Shown here piece by piece: positions 17,483 to 25,524 of a stretch of 64,000 nucleotides of DNA (positions are counted from its first letter, which is position 1; each line of letters begins with the position of its first letter). Position numbers and translations under genes: made by a program. The stretch is from Candidatus Latescibacterota bacterium. Lineage in GTDB: Bacteria > JAAXHH01. The DNA lies in assembly GCA_012270975.1 (NCBI GenBank), contig JAAXHH010000141.1:748732-812731 (forward strand). The letters run 5' to 3'. The notes below the pieces were generated by a model. That model did no database searches. It saw only the letters and a program-made list of their open reading frames with translations, and was not told the origin of the DNA.

Positions 17483-17603
17483 GGCGACGCTGCGACTGCC
17501 CCACGAAGATGAGTTTGGGGGTGTCGAACCCGATCGCCGTGCTTGTGGATGTTCGTCTGGTTCTTGGTCTCGTCCGACTCGAATCCCACCGACGAATATA
17601 CAT
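17480..17603 (-). pseudogene. Decayed BrnT-like toxin gene with frameshift
   Basis: Read on the minus strand, one frame gives FESDETKNQTNIHKHG (17586-17536) and an overlapping frame continues GFDTPKLIF. Joined, these follow the order of the BrnT ribonuclease toxin N-terminus (F-x-W-D-E-x-K-N-x-x-N-x-x-K-H-G, then a short helix before V-F-D-D-P). The conserved Trp is Ser, the reading frame shifts right after the KHG motif, and the C-terminal two thirds are missing. A frame of 66 codons across this stretch exists but does not preserve the motif. Confidence 0.5.
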
Positions 17604-17655
17604 GTGATTCCCCATTAGAGTCTGGGTTGCGTTTTCAACAAGCAAAACAGGGGAA

Positions 17656-18669
17656 CTATAGGGAACTCAAAACAACGGGATGTTTCGAGTCAATGGATTC
17701 ATGCACGGCGTCGATGACCCGCATGTTACCCAGGCTGTTCTCCGGCGGTATCCGGTGCGGCCGGCCGGATTCGAGACAGTTGCACAGGTGTCGCAACTGT
17801 TCGGTGAATTGGTAAACAGACGCGAACCGGATGGTTCTTTCTTCCCCGCCGCTCTTCCTGATTTCCAGCGCGACCGGGCGGTCTTCGTTGTTCCACGCCA
17901 TGTCCATCCGCATATAGCCCCGGTTGCCGTACACTTCGAACTCCTGGGATCCGTGGCACCGGAACGAAAAGACGCACTGCGCGCTGATCTCTCCCGGGAA
18001 TTCGAGCTGCGCGGTGACGTCCTCGGGCACCTGCGATCGCTGTCCGTAATGGCCGCGGGCATGGACGAGGTACGGTTCGCTTCCCGCGATGAACCGGGCG
18101 TGGTGGATGCAGTAACATCCCAGGTCGTAGGTGGCTCCCCCCCGCTTGTCCCGGTTGAACCGCCAGTTGTAGTCCGGTCTCAGATTACCCGGATCCACCG
18201 CCGCGGTAAAGGTGTTGCGGATCAATTTGACCTGACCGATCTCGCCGGCTTCGATGAGCTCCTTCGCCCTGAGATGGCACGGGTGGTGGCGGAACTTGAA
18301 GGCCTCGGTGAGCAGGACGCCGTGGTCCTTTGCGGCTTTGATCATCGATTCGCACTCGGCCGCCGTCGAACTGATGGGCTTTTCGCAGAGAATCGCCCTG
18401 ACCCGGCCGGTCCGCGCGGCCTGTACGGCGATGTCGGCGTGAGAGTTTCCCCAGGTGCAGACGGAGAGGATGTCGATTTCTTCTTCGCACAACATGCGTT
18501 CCAGGTCGGTGTAGCGGTGGGACACCCCGAAGGTCTCTCCGAACCTGTCCAGCGCCTCCTCCGAGACATCGCAGATCGCGGCGAGTTCCGCCTCGGGCGC
18601 CTCCCGGGCCGCCCTGCCGTGGCAGTGCGCGATGCCGCCTGCACCCACGATGCCCACACTGAGGGCCAT
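17656..18669 (-). CDS. Gfo/Idh/MocA family NAD(P)-dependent oxidoreductase
   Basis: Oxidises or reduces a sugar or inositol-like substrate with NAD(P). The 337-residue protein has the Rossmann motif GIVGAGGIAHCHG (about 5-17), the EKPIS motif (Glu-Lys-Pro, about residue 95) that carries the catalytic lysine region, and YDLGCYCIHHARF (about 177-189), where the catalytic His sits. The start at 18669 is set by GGGAG six bases upstream. It is 17 bases downstream of the RnfD-like gene on the same strand. Substrate unknown. Confidence 0.9.
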   Translation of the reverse strand: MALSVGIVGAGGIAHCHGRAAREAPEAELAAICDVSEEALDRFGETFGVSHRYTDLERMLCEEEIDILSVCTWGNSHADIAVQAARTGRVRAILCEKPISSTAAECESMIKAAKDHGVLLTEAFKFRHHPCHLRAKELIEAGEIGQVKLIRNTFTAAVDPGNLRPDYNWRFNRDKRGGATYDLGCYCIHHARFIAGSEPYLVHARGHYGQRSQVPEDVTAQLEFPGEISAQCVFSFRCHGSQEFEVYGNRGYMRMDMAWNNEDRPVALEIRKSGGEERTIRFASVYQFTEQLRHLCNCLESGRPHRIPPENSLGNMRVIDAVHESIDSKHPVVLSSL

Positions 18670-18686
18670 GATGTTCTCCCGTTCGT

Positions 18687-19520
18687 TCAGGCCGAACGTT
18701 TCAAATCCAATACCTTCGCCGCCGGTCCCACCAGAAACAGGGCGTATAACGGCGCGTTTACGATTTCGAAGAGCCGCAGAACCATCTCCGCCAGCGCCAC
18801 TAGAAAAGCGACCCCGATCCTGCCACCTCGCGAGGAGACGGAGGTGGCGGGATCTGTGACCATGAAGAAGGCCATGAGCTGGTACATGGGGCCGGTGATA
18901 GGCGCGACTTCCGAAAGGAACGGGGCTCCGGTTACCAGGGACCGCACGTAAGCGAGCGCGACGAAGGACACCGCGTAGGTGAAGGTCACGTGAAACCGTT
19001 TCGCCCGCCAGAGGATGACCGATCCCAGCACCCAGATCACGGCCATGGCCCACAGATCGTTTCCCCACTGCTCGCTAAGGGCGGCCACGGTCCCTGGCGC
19101 CGCGAAGAGCACCACGCAGATACCCAGGTTGGACGGATTCCACAGGTGCCGCCCCCGGTAGCGAAGCACATACTTCGACATGATGGAAAGCAGGCTGGCG
19201 ACGGCGAAGGGCCACAGATAAAGCGACCTCAGCAGTATGCCGCAGCTGATCCCGGTGATGTAGGCGCTGGCGGGATTGAGCCACTTCCCCGTCAACAGGC
19301 GTCCGAGCGTCAGTTCCGCCAGCAGTGCCACGGCGATCGCCGTAAAGAGCTGCGACAGGTCGTGGAGGAAACCCACGTACATTTGGCCGAGGACCAGGAT
19401 CAGGGTGATCAGCCCGGACGACAGGTAGCGTGGATCGATATGGAATCCCGCCCCGTTCGATCGTCCCGGCGGCCCGGGGCTACCTGGTGTCTCTACCACC
19501 GCGGCCTTCGATTCGCTCAT
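18687..19520 (-). CDS. Stand-alone RnfD/NqrB-like membrane protein
   Basis: A 277-residue polytopic protein of the NQR2/RnfD/RnfE family with about eight membrane helices. The stretch AFFMVTDPATSVSS (about 218-231) matches the conserved segment near the covalent flavin site of RnfD and NqrB. No other Rnf or Nqr subunit is encoded in the window, so this is a solitary relative rather than part of an ion-pumping complex. Its ATG overlaps the stop of the CRTAC1-like gene as ATGA, so the two are made together. A role in delivering electrons or flavin to the exported partner is inference. Confidence 0.8.
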   Translation of the reverse strand: MSESKAAVVETPGSPGPPGRSNGAGFHIDPRYLSSGLITLILVLGQMYVGFLHDLSQLFTAIAVALLAELTLGRLLTGKWLNPASAYITGISCGILLRSLYLWPFAVASLLSIMSKYVLRYRGRHLWNPSNLGICVVLFAAPGTVAALSEQWGNDLWAMAVIWVLGSVILWRAKRFHVTFTYAVSFVALAYVRSLVTGAPFLSEVAPITGPMYQLMAFFMVTDPATSVSSRGGRIGVAFLVALAEMVLRLFEIVNAPLYALFLVGPAAKVLDLKRSA

Positions 19521-21286
19521 CGTTCCCCCGGTTCAGTCACGGTGTGCAACCGATTGATTTCGGGACGCTCCAGCGTCTGGACCGTCCCGCTCGGCCAGCG
19601 GATTTCGACGCGTTCGACTGCCGTGGCGTCGCCCAGTCCGAAGTGCCGTCTCCGCTGGCTCTGGGCGGCGAAGCTCGCGCCCGCCGTCACGAACTGGAGC
19701 TGTTGCCGGCCGTTCCAGAACACCCGGACCTCCGCGCCGATGGCGCTGGCGTTGCTGCGGGCGCCCCGCAGTTCGACGGCAATCCACGTGTTTTCCCGAT
19801 CGACCTCGTTCCGGTACAGGATCACCGGGCCGTTCTGGTTGGCCACCACCACGTCGAGCACGCCCAGGTTGAACAGGTCGGCGAAGGCGACCCCCCTGCC
19901 GTCGTACCGGTCGTTTACGCCGACGGTTTCCGCCACGTCGTAGAAGCGCCCGGTTCCGTCGTTCAGATACAGCCTGGACCGCTCGTATCCCGACAGGCTC
20001 TGATCGCCCATGGGCGCCCAGTTCTTCACGTCCTGAAAGATGTTGTTGTTCCCCATGGCGACCCGCGACATCTCGTACCAGTAGTCCTTTTCGGGATCGG
20101 CCGAAACGAAGCCGTTGGTCACGAAAAGGTCCACGAAACCATCGTTGTTCAGGTCGCCGAACTGCGCGCCCCAGGCCCAGCCCGCGTCGGCGACTTCCCC
20201 CTCGGCGATGTTGATCATCCGGCCGTTTTCCGCGATCAGGTTGCGGCGGAGATTGTTCCCCTGAAAAAGATAACCGCGCTTCGAGATATTCGTCACGTAG
20301 ACGTCCGCGCGCCCGTCATTGTACAGGTCGCCGAAGGCCACGTTCATGCCGCTCTTGGAGGTCTCCTCCAGCGTGGTGCCCGCGAGCTGCTCGAACCCCT
20401 TCCCCTCTCGATTTACGAGGAGTACCTCGGGCCCATAATCGTTGGCCAGGTAAAGGTCCGGCCAGCCGTCGCCGTTCAGGTCCGCCGCGCCGACGGACAT
20501 GGTCCACCGCGTGCAGTCGGCCCCGTACTCCTCCGTGACGTCCTCGAAACGCCCGTCGTCCCGGTTCAGGAAGAGATAGTTGCGGCCCCCGTTATTCGCG
20601 TATTCGAAACTCTCCTGCATGATGCGCGTCGTCGTAACCTGCCACAAGTCATGGACTTCCGAGAAATAACCGCCCACGTAGAGATCGATCAGGCCATCCC
20701 GGTCGACATCCGTCCACACCGCACTGTTGGCGTTCATCCAACGGTCGAGCCCGGCCGCGCCGGTCACGTCCTCGAACACGCCGCCGACGTTCCGGTACAG
20801 GCGCTGGCGGCCCCACTTGTAGATGAAGACGTCCTCGTACCCGTCGTTGTCGTAGTCCCCCCAGACCGACCCCATGGATACGCCTTCGTCCCCGTTCACA
20901 TCGGCCAGGCCGACCGTCCCGGCGACCTCCTCGAAGCCGCCGGCACCCAGATTCCGGTACATCGCGTTCGGCGTACCTTTCCGGCTGCTGGTCACGTACA
21001 GGTCCTGCCACCCGTCGCTGTCGTAGTCTACGACCGAAACGGACGCTCCCAGGGCCGTAATGTGGGGCATGATCGGGTCGAGTTGCGGATCGAGTTGCGG
21101 CCTGGCATGGACGAAGTCTATACCGGCCTCCGCCGTCGCGTCGGTCAGGTAGAATCCGTACTGTCCCGTTTTCGCTTCGCCTGTATCGCGCGAAAGCCAC
21201 CAGGAGAAGAAGAAGGGCGAGACCAGCAGTATGACGAATAGCGTGGTTACGACCGTGCGGCTATTGGTGGACGAGGCTGGTGACAT
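19517..21286 (-). CDS. CRTAC1-family secreted protein with FG-GAP repeats and ASPIC/UnbV domain
   Basis: A 589-residue exported protein. One N-terminal hydrophobic segment (about 11-31, LFVILLVSPFFFSWWLS) serves as signal anchor. Residues about 75-500 hold FG-GAP/VCBS beta-propeller repeats with calcium-type loops of the form DYDSDGWQDLYV, DYDNDGYEDVFI and DLNGDGWPDLYL. The last 80 residues form the ASPIC/UnbV domain (AIGAEVRVF, then RVEIRWPSGTVQTL). The start at 21286 is chosen because it gives this anchor; the open frame extends further upstream only through array R3. Translation is coupled to the RnfD-like gene. Function is not established for bacterial members. Confidence 0.88.
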   Translation of the reverse strand: MSPASSTNSRTVVTTLFVILLVSPFFFSWWLSRDTGEAKTGQYGFYLTDATAEAGIDFVHARPQLDPQLDPIMPHITALGASVSVVDYDSDGWQDLYVTSSRKGTPNAMYRNLGAGGFEEVAGTVGLADVNGDEGVSMGSVWGDYDNDGYEDVFIYKWGRQRLYRNVGGVFEDVTGAAGLDRWMNANSAVWTDVDRDGLIDLYVGGYFSEVHDLWQVTTTRIMQESFEYANNGGRNYLFLNRDDGRFEDVTEEYGADCTRWTMSVGAADLNGDGWPDLYLANDYGPEVLLVNREGKGFEQLAGTTLEETSKSGMNVAFGDLYNDGRADVYVTNISKRGYLFQGNNLRRNLIAENGRMINIAEGEVADAGWAWGAQFGDLNNDGFVDLFVTNGFVSADPEKDYWYEMSRVAMGNNNIFQDVKNWAPMGDQSLSGYERSRLYLNDGTGRFYDVAETVGVNDRYDGRGVAFADLFNLGVLDVVVANQNGPVILYRNEVDRENTWIAVELRGARSNASAIGAEVRVFWNGRQQLQFVTAGASFAAQSQRRRHFGLGDATAVERVEIRWPSGTVQTLERPEINRLHTVTEPGER

Positions 21287-21322
21287 GGCCTGTAGGGATC
21301 TGGTTCGACCGATCCGGCGTTC

Positions 21323-21367
21323 CGCATGGATCGCCTGGTCAGCATGATCCGCCTGGCCGGGCGGACC
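21323..21367. repeat. 9-bp-period array R3
   Basis: Five units (CGCATGGAT, CGCCTGGTC, AGCATGATC, CGCCTGGCC, GGGCGGACC) in the leader of the CRTAC1-like gene. The rest of the 311-base gap between that gene and the PheC-like gene holds only the promoter at 21499-21527 as far as I can see. Confidence 0.65.
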
Positions 21368-21498
21368 GTATAGACCTGGAGAAACCGACCGGACCTGATA
21401 TCCAGCGGGTGGATAAACGGTAATGTCACATAGTACGTTCCGAATGCTTGGAAGCGCGATTTCAAGGTAGAAGGCTGAAGTGGGGCTGTCAAGATGCA

Positions 21499-21527
21499 TT
21501 GACACGCCGGACGGGATGCAGTATAAA
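21499..21527 (+). promoter_or_regulatory. Sigma70-type promoter of the PheC-like gene
   Basis: TTGACA (21499-21504), a 17-base spacer and TATAAA (21522-21527) lie 70 bases before the start codon. The -35 box is a perfect consensus. Confidence 0.75.
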
Positions 21528-21597
21528 CTCACCGTCACACGGATTAACCGGTCAGTTGACGTCCCACCGGCGTTTCACACCGAACTGGAGTTTTTAA

Positions 21598-22395
21598 ATG
21601 ACTACACCCCAAAAACGTACCATCCAATCACTTCTGTTGCTCGTCTGCCTGGGTATCGTTTCAACGGACACGCACGCGCAGACCTCCCTCCTGGACCGTA
21701 TCCTTGAGCGCGGTGAAATCCGAATCGGAACCACGGGCGACTACAAGCCCTTCACGTACCTGAACCCCGAAACCGGCAGCTACGAAGGCATGGACATCGA
21801 TGCGGCCCATATGCTGGGAGAAGCGCTCGGGGTTCGCGTCCGGTTCGTTCCGACGACCTGGAGCACGCTTTCGGAAGACACCCTGGGAGATCGATTCGAT
21901 CTGGCCATGGGTGGCATTACCCGGACACTTGAACGGCAGAAGATCCTCGCACTCACCGAACCTTATGTCACCATCGGAAAGTCGCCGCTCATCAGGAAGT
22001 CCGACCGCAACCGGTTCAGGGGACTGCAGGACATGGACCGGCCCTGGGTGCGGATCGGGGTCAATCGCGGCGGCACCAACGAAGCCTTCGTGCGAGCCAA
22101 CATCCGGCAGGCGACGATCGTCATGTTCGAGAACAACCTGGACGTTCAGCCGGCCGTGGCGGAGGGGGACGTGGACGTGATGTTCACGGACAACGTGGAG
22201 GCGGTAATCTACGCGAGACAAAATCCCGTGCTGTACGCCCTCAGTCCGGGCGAACCGTTGACCCGGGAAGATATAGGATATATGACCGTACGCGACGATC
22301 AGGCCTTTCTCAACTGGCTTAATCTATGGCTGTACCAGATGCAACAGAAGGGCACGCTCGATGCATTGAGGAGCAAGTGGATCGGAGAATACTAA
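21598..22395 (+). CDS. Periplasmic cyclohexadienyl dehydratase-like / solute-binding protein (PheC type)
   Basis: A 265-residue exported protein with signal peptide (cleavage about residue 27, after THA). It belongs to the family-3 solute-binding fold, but its motifs follow cyclohexadienyl dehydratase PheC more closely than amino-acid binders: LDRILERGEIRIGTTGDYKP (32-51), DLAMGGI, GGTNEAFVRAN (158-168) and FTDNVEA, where Glu201 aligns with the PheC catalytic glutamate. PheC turns prephenate or arogenate into phenylpyruvate or phenylalanine. No ABC permease or ATPase gene is nearby, which favours an enzyme over a transport component. CTGGAG lies seven bases before the ATG. A binding-only role remains possible. 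Confidence 0.75.
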   Translation: MTTPQKRTIQSLLLLVCLGIVSTDTHAQTSLLDRILERGEIRIGTTGDYKPFTYLNPETGSYEGMDIDAAHMLGEALGVRVRFVPTTWSTLSEDTLGDRFDLAMGGITRTLERQKILALTEPYVTIGKSPLIRKSDRNRFRGLQDMDRPWVRIGVNRGGTNEAFVRANIRQATIVMFENNLDVQPAVAEGDVDVMFTDNVEAVIYARQNPVLYALSPGEPLTREDIGYMTVRDDQAFLNWLNLWLYQMQQKGTLDALRSKWIGEY

Positions 22396-22445
22396 GGCGC
22401 AAGCGGACCTGCGCGCACTGAACGAGCCGATACGCCTGGTCGGGA

Positions 22446-23132
22446 CTACGGCGTGATCCTGACGTTGCCGGCGGCCCCGGCCACCCTGGCTACCATTATC
22501 GATGCTTCTTCCCCGACTTCTCCCGACGACGACGCGATCCGGGTACTGCCTCGTCCCACCGCGGTAACCAGCCCGGTCGCGGAAACCGTCGCCACGGAAT
22601 GGTCGCCGCTGGACCACACCACGCCGGCCCCGGGGATCGGCACGCCGTTCCTGTCGTAGACTGTGTAGTACAGTTGGACCGTCTCACCCGGTGCGATGAG
22701 TGTCGAGGACGCGGGCGTGATCTCGATCCGCGCAGGCGCCTGCATGACGATAATGCTCGCGACGGCCGTCGCCCCACCCGAGACGGCCGTAATATCTACC
22801 CAGCCGTTGATAAGCGCGGTTGCCACGCCCCGGTCGTCCACTTTCACGACCGACGGATTACTGCTGGTCCAGGCTACGACCGCCCCTTCGATATCCTTTC
22901 CTTCGCCGTCAAGTACGGCGACGGTCAACTGCAAGGTCTGACCCACGGCAGTCAGCGTCGCAACAGAGGGAGAAAGCGTGATGCGGACGGGTATCCCGGG
23001 TTCCGACATCGTGGGGCTGTCTTTGCCGCAGGAGGGTAATGATGCCAGCAAGATACACAGGCCCGCCGGCAGGTAACGGGCTGCCGTGGCGACCAGGCGC
23101 GAGCTTCGTGATTTGTACATGGGCGTCATCAT
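22446..23132 (-). CDS. Lipoprotein with two BIG2 (bacterial Ig-like) domains
   Basis: A 228-residue exported protein. The N-terminus is basic then hydrophobic and ends in the lipobox-like ASLPSC (Cys about 35), so it is probably a lipoprotein. Two immunoglobulin-like BIG2 domains follow, about residues 47-127 and 131-215, each with the pattern of a leading V/I-x-I-T/S-P, a W-S/T-S turn, VATV or VVKV, and a G-x-A/V-T segment. It probably acts at the cell surface, for example in adhesion. It faces the PheC-like gene tail to tail. Confidence 0.8.
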   Translation of the reverse strand: MMTPMYKSRSSRLVATAARYLPAGLCILLASLPSCGKDSPTMSEPGIPVRITLSPSVATLTAVGQTLQLTVAVLDGEGKDIEGAVVAWTSSNPSVVKVDDRGVATALINGWVDITAVSGGATAVASIIVMQAPARIEITPASSTLIAPGETVQLYYTVYDRNGVPIPGAGVVWSSGDHSVATVSATGLVTAVGRGSTRIASSSGEVGEEASIMVARVAGAAGNVRITP

Positions 23133-23241
23133 TTAACTGTAAGCCTCATTCAACGAATTAACGTATAATTGTATTGCGAAGACACCTGTCCTTCCCTATC
23201 TTAGGTGCGGCCGCGACCCATAAGGAATCTTGAAAAGGAGC

Positions 23242-25032
23242 ATGTCTTTGGCCGGCGCCCCGGACTATAGCGACGATGTGTTTTTTGATGACGTCGACCT
23301 GGACGCCCACAGCACCAGGACGGTCGATTCCGAGGCCATCGAGTTTTTCCCCACCGATTACCGCATCGGCCGGACCAAGTACATCTTCGTCACCGGCGGC
23401 GTCATGTCCGGCGTGGGCAAGGGCGTCTTCAGCGCCTCCCTCGGACACCTGCTGAAGCACTACGGATTCACAGTCTCCCAGATCAAGATCGACGGCTACC
23501 TGAACCAGGACGCCGGCACCATCAACCCCTACCGCCACGGGGAAGTGTTCGTACTCGAGGACGGCACCGAATGCGACATGGACCTGGGTACTTACGAACG
23601 CTTCCTCGACGATGACCTGAACAGGAACAACTATATAACCTCCGGCAGGGTGTACCGGATCATCCTCGACAAGGAACGCCGGGGCGAGTACCTGGGCCGT
23701 GACGTGCAGGTCGTGCCCCACGTGACCGGCGAGATCAAGAACCTGATCCGGACCAAGGCGCACGAAGGGCCCTACGACATCCTGGTCGTCGAAATCGGCG
23801 GCACTGTCGGCGATATCGAAAACATCCATTTCATCGAGGCCGCCCGGGAAATGCTTTACGACGAGGGACGGGACAACGTCATGTCGGTCCACGTCACGCA
23901 GGTACCCTATAACGAATCCGCGGGAGAACTCAAGACCAAACCGACGCAGCACAGCGTCAAGGCGCTCCTGCAACTGGGCATCCAGCCCGATATCGTGGTA
24001 TGCCGTTCGGCCATACCGCTGAACAAGAGCGTCCGCCAGAAGATCAGCCTCTTCTGCAACATAGCGGAGGATCGCGTGGTCAGCAGTCCGGACACGGATT
24101 CCATCTACCGTGTGCCCACTCTGCTCGACCGCCAGCAGACGGTGCAGATCGTTGCCGAGAAGCTCAACGTCAATCTCCCGCAGCGTACCGATCAGCGGCC
24201 CCAGTTGTTTGATATCTACCTCAAGTACCTGTCCAGAAGCCATCCGGAAATACGTATTGCCATCACGGGCAAGTACACGGCCCTGCACGATTCGTACGTG
24301 AGTATCCTGAACGCCCTTGACCACAGCAAGGTCAGCGTGGGGGTGGATATCGCCACGGAATGGATCGATACGACGGATATTCCGGCAGACGAGCCGCTGG
24401 ACGCGGGCGTACTGGACGGCATATCCGGCATCATCGTGCCCGGCGGATTCGGCGAGCGGGGCGCCGAGGGCAAGATCCGGTTCATACAGTACGCCAGGGA
24501 AAACGGCCTGCCGTTCCTGGGCCTGTGCTATGGTTTCCAGCTGGCCGTGGTGGAGTTCGCACGGAACCAGTGCGGGCTGCTGAACGCCGCCCACGCGGAA
24601 TTCGACGCGGAGGCGGAAACGCCGGTCATCTACCTGCTGCCCGACCAGCGCAAGCTGGCCGGCATGGGAGGCACGATGCGGCTGGGCGGACACGAGGTGA
24701 AGGTGAAAGAAGACACGGAAGCCCACCGTTGCTACGGATCGGATTCGGCCGTGGAACGATTCCGCCACCGGTACGAGTTCAACAACCAGTACCGGGAACT
24801 TATCGAGCACAAGGGCATGGTGTTCTCCGGCATGACACCCGACGAGCAGATCATGCAGATCCTGGAAATCCCCACGCATCCCTTCTTCGTAGGAACCCAG
24901 TTCCATCCCGAGTTGACCAGCCGTCCATACAGGCCCCACCCCTTGTTCAGAGGACTGGTACGGGCAGCTTTGGACTATGTGGATTCAGCGGAAAACCGGC
25001 AGGTGGCCATGCAGGCCGGACAGGCGGAATAG
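23242..25032 (+). CDS. pyrG: CTP synthase
   Basis: Makes CTP from UTP using ATP and glutamine-derived ammonia. The synthase domain begins with KYIFVTGGVMSGVGKGVFSAS, and the C-terminal glutamine amidotransferase domain has the nucleophile in FLGLCYGFQLA and the His-Pro-Glu triad end in GTQFHPELTSRP. About 45 acidic residues precede the usual start of the family (SDDVFFDDVDLD), so the protein is longer than most CTP synthases. Start is uncertain: ATG at 23242 has AGGAG only one base before it, and TTG at 23230 has AAGGA three bases before it. A -10-like TATAAT at 23164-23169 lacks a clear -35 partner. Confidence 0.95.
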   Translation: MSLAGAPDYSDDVFFDDVDLDAHSTRTVDSEAIEFFPTDYRIGRTKYIFVTGGVMSGVGKGVFSASLGHLLKHYGFTVSQIKIDGYLNQDAGTINPYRHGEVFVLEDGTECDMDLGTYERFLDDDLNRNNYITSGRVYRIILDKERRGEYLGRDVQVVPHVTGEIKNLIRTKAHEGPYDILVVEIGGTVGDIENIHFIEAAREMLYDEGRDNVMSVHVTQVPYNESAGELKTKPTQHSVKALLQLGIQPDIVVCRSAIPLNKSVRQKISLFCNIAEDRVVSSPDTDSIYRVPTLLDRQQTVQIVAEKLNVNLPQRTDQRPQLFDIYLKYLSRSHPEIRIAITGKYTALHDSYVSILNALDHSKVSVGVDIATEWIDTTDIPADEPLDAGVLDGISGIIVPGGFGERGAEGKIRFIQYARENGLPFLGLCYGFQLAVVEFARNQCGLLNAAHAEFDAEAETPVIYLLPDQRKLAGMGGTMRLGGHEVKVKEDTEAHRCYGSDSAVERFRHRYEFNNQYRELIEHKGMVFSGMTPDEQIMQILEIPTHPFFVGTQFHPELTSRPYRPHPLFRGLVRAALDYVDSAENRQVAMQAGQAE

Positions 25033-25082
25033 CAGCAGGATATGACGCGTCCGGTGGGCCTGTCCGCTAATGGGAAACGGGC

Positions 25083-25328
25083 TTAGCTGGCCTGCTTCGC
25101 CAGCCTGGACTTGATGCGGGCGGCGGTCCGCCGGTGCATCACGCCGCGCTTGACGGCTTTGTCCAACCTGGAATGGGCCTGACTCAGGAGCCCGGGCGCC
25201 GAGTCGGCGTCCGTATTCCCGCGCAGGCGTTTGATGGCGGTACGAAGGGTGGATTTGACCGTGGCGTTACGGCGCTGGCGCACGGCTTCCTGGCGTAAAC
25301 GCTTCTTGGATGAAACGAGGGTCGGCAC
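25083..25328 (-). CDS. rpsT: 30S ribosomal protein S20
   Basis: Small-subunit protein that binds 16S rRNA early in assembly. The 81-residue protein is basic and all-helical, with KKRLRQEAVRQRRNATVKS near the start and MHRRTAARIKSRLAK at the end, both typical of S20. The start is GTG at 25328 with GGGAG five bases upstream; the family normally starts with a few residues before the first Ser-Lys-Lys, which fits. It faces pyrG tail to tail. Its promoter at 25420-25448 implies a leader of about 85 bases. Confidence 0.95.
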   Translation of the reverse strand: MPTLVSSKKRLRQEAVRQRRNATVKSTLRTAIKRLRGNTDADSAPGLLSQAHSRLDKAVKRGVMHRRTAARIKSRLAKQAS

Positions 25329-25419
25329 TTTTACTCCCTTTATGATCAGAATCGCTGAACACCGCATGGCGGGCCGGCCAATCGCGGCCAGCCTTGACGG
25401 TTCGCACAAAACCAGCACC

Positions 25420-25448
25420 ATATTACCTGGCGGGTTCCCGGATGTCAA
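25420..25448 (-). promoter_or_regulatory. Sigma70-type promoter of rpsT
   Basis: On the minus strand TTGACA (25448-25443), a 17-base spacer and TAATAT (25425-25420). It lies about 92 bases upstream of the GTG start, and between it and the divergent uvrC gene. Confidence 0.75.
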
Positions 25449-25524
25449 GGTTAAATTGACCCCGCGGGAATAATCGCCAGGACCGGTAGTCCCACCCCGA
25501 ATCCGGAGAGCAATCGAGCTTCCC

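Noticed and set aside
17445..17645. A 66-codon open frame treated as an intact small gene
   Set aside because: The recognisable BrnT-like motif runs across two frames of this stretch, so it is better explained as a decayed gene.
19430..21241. A 603-codon open frame opposite the CRTAC1-like gene
   Set aside because: Antisense shadow of the FG-GAP repeats, which supply a stop-free complementary frame; no family features.
23158..24939. A 593-codon open frame antisense to pyrG
   Set aside because: pyrG has clear family motifs throughout; the antisense product has none.
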